This document shows positions 6,066 through 12,017 of a DNA stretch of 12,017 nucleotides, in pieces. This DNA is from CBFGWV01 sp965652545 (lineage in GTDB: Bacteria; Pseudomonadota; Gammaproteobacteria; Competibacterales; Competibacteraceae): positions 1-12,017 of the forward strand of contig CBFGWV010000149.1 of assembly GCA_965652545.1 (NCBI GenBank), given 5' to 3'. How positions within the stretch are numbered: position 1 is the first letter of the stretch; the number at the start of each line of letters is the position of its first letter. Both the position numbers and the translations under genes were made by a program. A model generated the notes under the pieces. That model had not been told where the DNA came from and ran no database searches. It was given only the letters and a program-made list of their open reading frames with translations.

Positions 6066-8196
6066 ATCGACCGCCTCGGCGGCTACGGACATGCTGGCCA
6101 CGACCATACTGGTCGTGGACGATGTGCGTGACAACCTGGTCCTCATGGAGGCGCTGCTGCTGGGCGAGGGCTACGAATCGGTGGTTCTGGCCGAGCGTGG
6201 ACAAGAGGCGTTGGAAATCCTCGATCAACGCGACGATGTCGGCGTGGTGTTGCTGGACCTGATGATGCCCGATATGGACGGCTACGAGGTCTGCCGCCGT
6301 ATTGCCGCCTCCCCCAAGACCAGGCACATCCCGGTGATCGTCGTCACCGGCGCGGCGTTCCGCCAGAATGAGGCGTTGATCAAGAGCTTCGATTCCGGCG
6401 CAGTGGACTTCATCCACAAGCCGCTCAACGAAATCGAGCTCTTTGGCCGGCTGCGGGTGGCATTGTCGCTGTACCGGGAGCGCGTACTTCGCCAATCCAA
6501 TCTCAAACAGATCGCCGATGACGAGGTGCGCTTTCGCGCCATCCTCAATCAGGCGCCCGTAGGTATCGGGCAGATCGATGCCAACGGCCGCTTTCTGCTG
6601 GTCAACGACCATCTTTGCCACTTGCTGGGCGCTGACAGCGGTCAGTTGCTGAACAAGACGCTGCAGGAGATGGCCACCTCGGAAGATCTCGCACTGCACA
6701 TGGCCGCCGCCACCCGCGAGGCCACCGGCTTTTCGCTGGAGACGCAGTTGATCACCGGCGAACCGCTTCCGGTGTGGGTGAACCTCGCGATGGCACCGGT
6801 AAACGAACCGGCAGCCCATGCCGGCAGCTTCATCGTGACCATCGAAAACGTCACTGAGCGCCGTGCCAACGCCGACAAGATGCGCCGCATGGTGTACTTC
6901 GATCCGCTGACCCACCTGCCCAATCGGGTGATGTTCAACAGCAAGCTCGAACAGGCCATGGCCGTTGCGGACGCCGCCGGACATTCCGTGGCCGTGCTAT
7001 TCCTGGACCTGGACAACTTCAAGAACATCAATGACAGCCTGGGACACGTGATCGGCGACCGGCTGCTGCAAGCGGTCGCCCAGCGGGTATCCACCTGCAT
7101 CCGCGCGGACGATGTGTTCGCCCGTTTCGGCGGCGACGAGTTCACCCTGCTGCTGCCGCGGATCAACGACATCCAGGACGCCTGCTGGGTGGCACAGAAG
7201 ATCCTCAATGCCCTCGAGACCACGATTCAGGTCGAGGAGCACGACTTCTACGTCGGCACCAGCATCGGCATCAGCTTCTATCCGCAGGATGGCGACGATG
7301 TCGCCACCCTGGTGAAGAATGCCGATACGGCGATGTACCGGGCCAAGGATATGGGTCGGCGCAATTACCAGTTGTTCAATCCGGCCATGGATGTGCATGT
7401 CCAGCAGCGCTTGGATATGGAGCAAGACCTGCGCCGCTCCTTGGAGCAAGGCGATTTCGAGCTCTACTACCAGCCTCAAGTCGATCTGCGCACCGGCCGG
7501 ATCTCGGGCACCGAGGCTTTGCTACGCTGGAACCACCCCCGGCGCGGGCTGCTGACGCCCAACGAGTTTCTCCCGCTGGCGGAAGAAACCGGCCTGATCC
7601 TGGCGGTCGGCAATTGGGTCATGCGCGCCGCCTGCGAGCAGGCTCGGGCCTGGATGGACGCCGGACACACGGAACTGGTCACCTACGTCAACCTGTCCCG
7701 TCGTCAGTTTCAACAGCAAGAGCTGATATCGAGGATCAAGCGCGTGCTGGAGGATACCGGCCTGCCCGCCGAGCGCCTGGGCATCGAGATCACCGAAAGC
7801 GTCAACTCGCTGGACACCGGCTCGGTCATCAGCAACCTGCGCGGCTTCCGCGACCTGGGCATCCGCACCGCGCTGGACGATTTCGGCATCGGCTTCTCCT
7901 CCCTGAACAACCTCAAGCACTTCCCCCTGCATGCACTGAAGATCGACAAGTCGTTCATTCAGGACGCACTGCACGATGCCGACGATTACGCCATCGTCCA
8001 GACCGTAATCGCCCTTGGGCGCAGCTTCGGTCTGGAGGTCATCGCCGAAGGCGTCGAGAACCGCGAAACGCTGGAGCTCGTCCGCAGCCAGGGCTGCCAC
8101 GGCGCCCAGGGGTATTTCTTCAGCCGACCCAAACCGGCCGACCAGATCACGCCGCTGCTGGACCAGCAGATCCTGCCGGCGGCGGACGTGGCCTGA
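6055..8196 (+). CDS. REC-PAS-GGDEF-EAL bifunctional c-di-GMP response regulator
   Basis: 713 residues in four domains. The receiver (about 17-140) has phosphorylation site D68 in LLDLMMPDMDG, aromatic F119 and lysine K122. A PAS domain covers about 156-270. The diguanylate cyclase (about 280-440) has an intact GGDEF motif (359-363) and an inhibitory I-site RxxD (R350, D353) exactly five residues before it. The phosphodiesterase (about 450-705) has EALLRW (from E487), VNLSRRQF, EITES, DDFGIGFSSL, KIDKSF and EGVE, so its metal and catalytic residues appear present. It could therefore make or break c-di-GMP, with phosphorylation and the PAS ligand setting the balance. The ATG at 6055 overlaps the end of the kinase gene by 11 nt and has GGGGAG 5 nt before it. 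An in-frame ATG at 6037 is an alternative and would add six residues. The kinase upstream is the likely phosphodonor. Cytoplasmic; no membrane segment. Confidence 0.95.
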   Translation: MPPESTASAATDMLATTILVVDDVRDNLVLMEALLLGEGYESVVLAERGQEALEILDQRDDVGVVLLDLMMPDMDGYEVCRRIAASPKTRHIPVIVVTGAAFRQNEALIKSFDSGAVDFIHKPLNEIELFGRLRVALSLYRERVLRQSNLKQIADDEVRFRAILNQAPVGIGQIDANGRFLLVNDHLCHLLGADSGQLLNKTLQEMATSEDLALHMAAATREATGFSLETQLITGEPLPVWVNLAMAPVNEPAAHAGSFIVTIENVTERRANADKMRRMVYFDPLTHLPNRVMFNSKLEQAMAVADAAGHSVAVLFLDLDNFKNINDSLGHVIGDRLLQAVAQRVSTCIRADDVFARFGGDEFTLLLPRINDIQDACWVAQKILNALETTIQVEEHDFYVGTSIGISFYPQDGDDVATLVKNADTAMYRAKDMGRRNYQLFNPAMDVHVQQRLDMEQDLRRSLEQGDFELYYQPQVDLRTGRISGTEALLRWNHPRRGLLTPNEFLPLAEETGLILAVGNWVMRAACEQARAWMDAGHTELVTYVNLSRRQFQQQELISRIKRVLEDTGLPAERLGIEITESVNSLDTGSVISNLRGFRDLGIRTALDDFGIGFSSLNNLKHFPLHALKIDKSFIQDALHDADDYAIVQTVIALGRSFGLEVIAEGVENRETLELVRSQGCHGAQGYFFSRPKPADQITPLLDQQILPAADVA

Positions 8197-8201
8197 CTGT
8201 C

Positions 8202-10247
8202 ATGACCGGTTCGCCCCGGCGCCTGGCCCTCCTCCTGGGCATCACGCTCTGCACGAGCGCCTTCGCGCAGGTCAAATGGCAGGACGAGAACGGCGTGTGG
8301 CATTACGGCGACACCCGACCCAGCGGCAGCGCAGCCGACTCCGCACGCCAGCGCGGTGACTATGGCAAGGCCTTCGACGAGTATTTTCAATGGGCTGAGC
8401 AAGGCGATCCCGCCGCTCAATACCAGTTGGGCCTGCTGTACCTCAACGGGCAGGGAATCACCCAAAGCGATCGCAAAGCCGCGACGTGGTTTCGCCGCGC
8501 CGCCGAGAAGGGCAATGCCGAGGCGCAGGCCGAATATGGCACCCTGCTGGCCGAAGGCCGCGGCGTGGACCAGGACCTGCGCGAGGCGGTCCGCTGGTTC
8601 CGGCGAGCGGCGGAGCGCGGCAGCGTAAAAGCTCAGTACGGCCTGGCCCAGCGACTGATCAACGGTGACGGGGTCGCGCCCGATGTCGCCGAGGGTGTCC
8701 GCCTGTTGGAAGCCGCGGCCGGTGGCGGCAATGTCGATGCCCAGTTCGAGATCGCTGCGCGCTATGCCAATGGCGCAGGTATCGTCCGCGACGACGCCAA
8801 GGCCGCCCATTGGTACCAGCGCGCTGCGGAAAGCGGTCATGCCGATGCGCAGAACAATCTGGCCGTGCGCTATGTGACCGGCCGCGGCGTCGACGCCGAT
8901 CCGGTAACCGCGGCACGCTGGTTCCGCGCCGCGGCCCAGCAAGGCCATGTGCAAGCCATGGTGGCGCTGGGCATTCTGCTCGCGGAAGGGCGGGGCATCG
9001 CCCGCGATCCAGCTGCCGCGGCGCCCTGGCTGCAACAGGCCGCAGAACAGGGCGTAGCCCTGGCCCAGTACCACCTGGGCGAGCTGCTTGCCGCGGGTGA
9101 CGGTGTACCCAAAGACCCCGCCCTCGCCGCCCGCTGGTTCGAGGCCGCCGCCAACAGCGGCCACCTTCCGGCACAGACCGCACTGGCCCTCATGTACGCG
9201 GACGGCGGTCTTTCCGGTCGCGATGCGGCCGGCGTCACCCAGTTGCTCGGCGCACCGGCCACGGCAGGCGATGCACGCGCGCAATGGCACCTGGGCAAGC
9301 GCTACGCGGAGGGTTTGGGAGTCAACCAGGACATCCGCCAAGCGACGCATTGGTACCGCCTGGCCGCCGAACAAGGGCAGGTGGATGCCCAGATGGCCCT
9401 GGCGCGCATTTACGACCAGGGAACCAGTGGCCTCGAAGACCCGGCGGAGGCGTTGTTCTGGTACACCCGTGCCGCTGAGCAAGGCTCGATGGACGCCCAG
9501 TTCATCGCCGGCCGCATGTTGCTCGAGGGCCGTGGGGCCTCGGCCGATCCGGTGACCGGCGAACGTTGGCTATCGATGGCCGCCACCCAGGGACATGCCG
9601 AAGCCCGTCTGGTGCTGGCGCGCCGGGCGGTCGCCCAACCGGGCACCGCCACAACGGCACTGGACTCCACTACCGGCGTGCTGGACTGGTTGCGCGATGC
9701 GGCGCAGCGGGGCGATGTAGAGGCGCAGTACGACCTGGCCGTCGCCTTGGCAAAAGGCACAGAAAACGCGCAAGACGATGCCGAAGCGGCGCGCTGGCTG
9801 GAGCAGGCAGCCCGTCAAGGTCTTGCCGAGGCGCAGTTCAGCTACGCGGTTTTCCTGCAGGGCGGTCGCGGCGTCGCAGCCAACCCCTTGGAGGCGGCAC
9901 GCTGGTACGAGGCGGCGGCGCAATCCGGCCACCGCGCCGCCCAGTTGGCCCTGGGCGTGATGCTCGGGCTGGGCCAGGGTGTGCCCCGCGACGAATCCGC
10001 CGCTCTGGACTGGATATTGCGCGCGGCCCGCCAGGGTGAACCCATGGCGAACTACGCACTGGGCCTGATGTACCGCGACGGACGGGGCACCCCGCCGGAC
10101 CCGATCAAGGCGCACGTATACCTGAACCTGGCCACGCAAGGGGGCTATGTGCGTGCCGCCGACGCCATGGACCGCATCGCGCAGGGATTGAGCCGCTATC
10201 AACTCTCGCTGGCCAGCAATCAAGCCTACAATTTGGCCAACCCGTAA
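8202..10247 (+). CDS. Exported Sel1-repeat protein with DUF4124-like N-terminus
   Basis: 681 residues. The first 22 form a signal peptide (SPRR, then a hydrophobic core, then SAFA before Q23), so the product is probably periplasmic or secreted; the cysteine at 17 does not sit in a good lipobox. Residues 23-40 (VKWQDENGVWHYGDTRP) resemble the DUF4124 motif of exported proteobacterial proteins. From about 48 to the end there are some 17 tandem Sel1-like units of about 36 residues, pattern AARWFRRAAEQG..DAQ..LG..Y..GRGV..D. The twelfth unit is longer and the ninth and thirteenth are degenerate. Sel1 arrays form alpha-solenoid scaffolds for protein binding. The ATG is 5 nt after the c-di-GMP gene stop and has no strong ribosome site, which suggests translational coupling. 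It may be a structural partner or output of the signalling genes, for example in envelope or polysaccharide assembly; this is inferred. The frame is open well upstream of 8202, but that part lies inside the EAL coding region. Confidence 0.9.
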   Translation: MTGSPRRLALLLGITLCTSAFAQVKWQDENGVWHYGDTRPSGSAADSARQRGDYGKAFDEYFQWAEQGDPAAQYQLGLLYLNGQGITQSDRKAATWFRRAAEKGNAEAQAEYGTLLAEGRGVDQDLREAVRWFRRAAERGSVKAQYGLAQRLINGDGVAPDVAEGVRLLEAAAGGGNVDAQFEIAARYANGAGIVRDDAKAAHWYQRAAESGHADAQNNLAVRYVTGRGVDADPVTAARWFRAAAQQGHVQAMVALGILLAEGRGIARDPAAAAPWLQQAAEQGVALAQYHLGELLAAGDGVPKDPALAARWFEAAANSGHLPAQTALALMYADGGLSGRDAAGVTQLLGAPATAGDARAQWHLGKRYAEGLGVNQDIRQATHWYRLAAEQGQVDAQMALARIYDQGTSGLEDPAEALFWYTRAAEQGSMDAQFIAGRMLLEGRGASADPVTGERWLSMAATQGHAEARLVLARRAVAQPGTATTALDSTTGVLDWLRDAAQRGDVEAQYDLAVALAKGTENAQDDAEAARWLEQAARQGLAEAQFSYAVFLQGGRGVAANPLEAARWYEAAAQSGHRAAQLALGVMLGLGQGVPRDESAALDWILRAARQGEPMANYALGLMYRDGRGTPPDPIKAHVYLNLATQGGYVRAADAMDRIAQGLSRYQLSLASNQAYNLANP

Positions 10248-10301
10248 AAGCTCTTCGTTCGTAGCCGCACGAAACCCTGACTGAAAGGAACGGTGGGCTG
10301 T

Positions 10302-10691
10302 TTACTGAAGGGCGGGCAAGGCGTCGGAAGGCTCGCCGCCAGCGATCTGGCTGGATTGGCTGGCACCGAACTCACGCAAACTACCGTCGCCGAAAATGGG
10401 GTCGATCTGCGATACGGCGGCCAAGCTCCCGATCCGGCTCATCGAGTGATGCCGGGCGGCCAGACCGCCGAGAGCGGGATTGTCCAGTGGTTCGAGCGCC
10501 GGCATGTGTACCGACGGGCTGAACAGATCATGCATCGCGATCAAACCGCCGGCGGCGATCGACCGCGTCACATCCTTCTGCTGCAAGGGGGGCGAGTCCA
10601 GCCCGCGGATGTCCTTCGGCGTGCTGTCCGGTGCACCCAAGGACCCCAACGCCACCGCTGCAGCCAGCACGGTCTTCGCGATAACAGTCAT
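10302..10691 (-). CDS. Small exported protein of unknown function
   Basis: 129 residues that I do not recognise. The N-terminus MTVIAKTVLAAAVALGSLGA has a lysine followed by a hydrophobic run and a small-residue end, typical of a signal peptide. The mature part of about 109 residues has no cysteine, no transmembrane segment and no motif I can name; it is rich in small residues and Pro, with a low-complexity feel at the end. The ATG at 10691 is preferred over an upstream in-frame start at 10730 because GGGAG lies 8 nt before it and the signal peptide then begins at residue 1. Most codons end in G or C, as in the neighbouring genes, which supports real coding. It is convergent with the Sel1 gene (54 nt between stops) and lies 204 nt downstream of waaA on the same strand, with its own candidate promoter. 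A shorter-lived lineage-specific gene is possible. Confidence 0.7.
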   Translation of the reverse strand: MTVIAKTVLAAAVALGSLGAPDSTPKDIRGLDSPPLQQKDVTRSIAAGGLIAMHDLFSPSVHMPALEPLDNPALGGLAARHHSMSRIGSLAAVSQIDPIFGDGSLREFGASQSSQIAGGEPSDALPALQ

Positions 10692-10756
10692 GACGAATCT
10701 CCCTTTATGACCTTCGATGAGCGATACCATCGACTGTCGAGGTGTGTTTGACAGGA

Positions 10757-10785
10757 GTTATACGACGATAGGTCGAAACTTTCCA
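10757..10785 (-). promoter_or_regulatory. Candidate sigma-70 promoter for the small exported protein
   Basis: On the minus strand, TGGAAA (10780-10785, 4 of 6 to the -35 consensus) and TATAAC (10757-10762, 5 of 6 to the -10 consensus) are 17 bp apart. Transcription would begin near 10750, giving a leader of about 60 nt before the ATG at 10691. The AT-rich DNA just upstream could serve as an UP element. Match made by eye. Confidence 0.4.
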
Positions 10786-10794
10786 TACGGTTGC

Positions 10795-10858
10795 GATTGG
10801 TAATTTCTATTTCCTAAATAGATAAATAAAATCAACAAGTTATTTTAGTTGTTTATTT
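10795..10858. promoter_or_regulatory. AT-rich island with imperfect inverted repeat
   Basis: A block strongly enriched in A and T in otherwise GC-rich DNA, between waaA and the small exported-protein gene. It contains an inverted repeat with arms AAATAAA (10824-10830) plus CAAC (10833-10836), pairing with GTTG (10848-10851) plus TTTATTT (10852-10858). The left arm has a 2-nt bulge and the loop is 11 nt. It lacks the GC-rich stem of an intrinsic terminator. It may be an UP element or a site for a nucleoid or regulatory protein acting on the downstream promoter. Confidence 0.4.
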
Positions 10859-10878
10859 GCCCGGCATGTACATCACTT

Positions 10879-10896
10879 ATGCAACAATTGTCGCAT
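10879..10896 (-). terminator. Near-palindrome at the waaA stop codon, possible 3' hairpin
   Basis: An 18-bp near-palindrome overlaps the first base pairs beyond, and the last base of, the waaA stop codon. Read on the minus strand as RNA it folds into a 7-bp stem (AUGCGAC with GUUGCAU, including one G-U pair) closed by AAUU. No U-run follows, so it is at best a weak or factor-dependent 3' end, or an operator-like site. Confidence 0.3.
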
Positions 10897-12017
10897 CACC
10901 GCGACAACGCTACCTGTAGCCAATCGCGGGTTCGGCTCAGGGCACCACCGCCGCCGCCAACGCACAGGCGGGCATGTGCGCCTATCTGCCGGCGTGTGGC
11001 CCTGTCGGACAGCAGCGTCTCCAACACGCCTTCGAGCTCGGTACCGTGTTGGATGCGCACGGCACCACCTGCACGCAGGAGAAGCCGCCCGGCCTCGTGG
11101 AAATTGTGCATATTCGGGCCGAAGACCACGGGCTTTCCAAGCCGCGCCGGTTCCAACACATTGTGCCCGCCCACCGGCGCCAGACTGCCGCCCACGAAAG
11201 CGATATCGGACGCAGCGTACAGCGTCCACATATCACCCAGGGTATCGCCCAGATAGATGGCGGTATTTCTGTCTGGACTGTCACCCCGCCCCCGCCGCGC
11301 GGTGGACCACCCTGCGTCGCGACATAGCGCTGCCACACGATCAAAGCGATCGGGATGACGGGGCACCAGCACCAGGAGAAGATCCGGGTGATCGACGCGC
11401 AGCCGCTTGAACGCCGCGAGCACGGCCGGTTCCTCGCCTTCGTGCGTACTGGCGGCGATCCACACCGGGCGCTCGACGCCCCAGGCGTGGCGCAGCGCCT
11501 GTGCCTGTTCCAGGCTGGCGTCGGGTGGCGACTGGTCGTACTTGAGGTTGCCGGTAATGGTGATCTGGCTGCGCGGTACGCCAAGGACCGCAAAGCGGCG
11601 GGCGTCGGCGCGCGTCTGGGCGGCAATCCACAACCGCGGCCAGACATCCTTGAACCAGCGATTGACCCGACTATAGCCACGTGCCGAGCGGCGGGACAGA
11701 CGGGCATTGACCAAGATAACCGGACACCCGGCCAAGGTGATCAGATTGGGCCAGATCTCGGTCTCCATCAGCACCAGCATACGCGGCCGGGCAGCCTCAA
11801 GGGCACGACGCATCCATGCCGGCCGATCCAGCGGCAGGTAGCGGTGGATAACCTCCTCACCCAAGAGCTCGCTGACAGTGGCGGCACCAGTGGGCGTCAC
11901 CGTGGTGACCAGATAAGGACCGCTCATGCCGTCGGCCTGCAAACGCCGGATCAGATCGGCCGCGACCCTCGACTCGCCGACCGATACGGCATGCACCCAA
12001 ACGCCCCCGGCCGGCAC
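10896..12017 (-). CDS. waaA: 3-deoxy-D-manno-octulosonic acid transferase (WaaA/KdtA), partial
   Basis: GT30-family glycosyltransferase that adds Kdo from CMP-Kdo to lipid IVA at the inner membrane, an essential step in the lipid A-core synthesis of most Gram-negatives. 373 residues are in the window. The gene runs off the right edge, and by comparison with E. coli (425 residues) about 45-50 N-terminal residues, including the membrane anchor, are missing; the GTG at the edge is therefore probably an internal valine. Visible motifs are HAVSVGES with the likely catalytic Glu at fragment residue 15, TTVTPTGA, METEIWPN, VNARLS, the CMP-binding region IAASTHEGEE (187-196) and VPRHPDRF, then FVGGSL and GGHNVLEP (283-290). 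The C-terminal end has five glycines in a row (354-358), encoded by a short GGC/GGT repeat. No waa neighbours are visible in this window. The number of Kdo residues added cannot be told from sequence. Confidence 0.96.
   Translation of the reverse strand: MPAGGVWVHAVSVGESRVAADLIRRLQADGMSGPYLVTTVTPTGAATVSELLGEEVIHRYLPLDRPAWMRRALEAARPRMLVLMETEIWPNLITLAGCPVILVNARLSRRSARGYSRVNRWFKDVWPRLWIAAQTRADARRFAVLGVPRSQITITGNLKYDQSPPDASLEQAQALRHAWGVERPVWIAASTHEGEEPAVLAAFKRLRVDHPDLLLVLVPRHPDRFDRVAALCRDAGWSTARRGRGDSPDRNTAIYLGDTLGDMWTLYAASDIAFVGGSLAPVGGHNVLEPARLGKPVVFGPNMHNFHEAGRLLLRAGGAVRIQHGTELEGVLETLLSDRATRRQIGAHARLCVGGGGGALSRTRDWLQVALSR

Noticed and set aside
5983..6984. 333-codon open frame on the minus strand opposite the GGDEF-EAL gene
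   Set aside because: The plus strand has clear REC and PAS motifs over the same span; the antisense product is His/Gln/Val-rich with no motif.
7614..8201. In-frame upstream extension of the Sel1 gene
   Set aside because: It would overlap the EAL coding region by nearly 600 nt, encodes Arg/Pro-rich sequence, and would bury the clear signal peptide that starts at 8202.
7986..9482. 498-codon open frame on the minus strand opposite the Sel1 gene
   Set aside because: It lies antisense to the end of the EAL domain and to the Sel1 repeats. Its protein has no recognisable domain and its openness follows from GC-rich codon bias and repeat periodicity.
10258..10273. TTCGT-AGCCGC-ACGAA hairpin between the convergent Sel1 and small-protein genes as a terminator
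   Set aside because: A weak 5-bp stem without a T-run on either strand within the expected distance.
10293..10751. 152-codon open frame on the plus strand opposite the small exported gene
   Set aside because: It has no good ribosome site and no signal or domain, whereas the minus strand has a ribosome site, signal peptide and GC-rich third positions.

Overview
The window is GC-rich chromosomal DNA from a Gram-negative bacterium, most likely a gammaproteobacterium. The evidence is a Kdo transferase (WaaA, lipid A core synthesis), a D-amino-acid dehydrogenase/alanine racemase pair next to a divergent Lrp, and a dense c-di-GMP signalling locus. The dad/Lrp proteins resemble those of Pseudomonas, Xanthomonas and Enterobacteria. 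A Xanthomonadales-like origin is possible (heptanucleotide tandem repeats, similar gene grouping), but this is inference and not shown by the sequence.

Left part (1-3056): a GGTGGTT heptamer array lies just beyond the 3' end of alr/dadX. alr and dadA form a minus-strand operon (dadA first, 3 nt between the genes) for L-alanine catabolism: the racemase makes D-alanine and DadA oxidises it to pyruvate. A divergent Lrp/DadR-type regulator lies across a short AT-rich intergenic region. That region holds several inverted repeats built on the half-site GAAATCT/AGATTTC, the expected place for control of both units.

Middle part (3057-10247): a plus-strand cassette of four tightly packed genes. They encode a single-domain response regulator, a membrane hybrid histidine kinase (HAMP-GAF-HisKA-HATPase-REC-REC), a REC-PAS-GGDEF-EAL protein with intact catalytic motifs for making and degrading c-di-GMP, and an exported protein of about 17 Sel1 repeats. 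The genes overlap or lie 5 nt apart, which suggests co-translation. The working model is a phosphorelay that sets c-di-GMP level, with a periplasmic Sel1 scaffold as partner or output. The leader carries a perfect 16-bp palindrome of LacI-operator type and a larger stem-loop. No LacI-type gene and no HPt domain are seen in the window.

Right part (10248-12017): a small exported protein of unknown function and waaA, both on the minus strand. waaA runs off the right edge and lacks its N-terminus. An AT-rich island with inverted repeats separates the two. No tRNA, rRNA, IS element, CRISPR array or phage gene was seen, and no stretch longer than about 205 nt lacks a gene.
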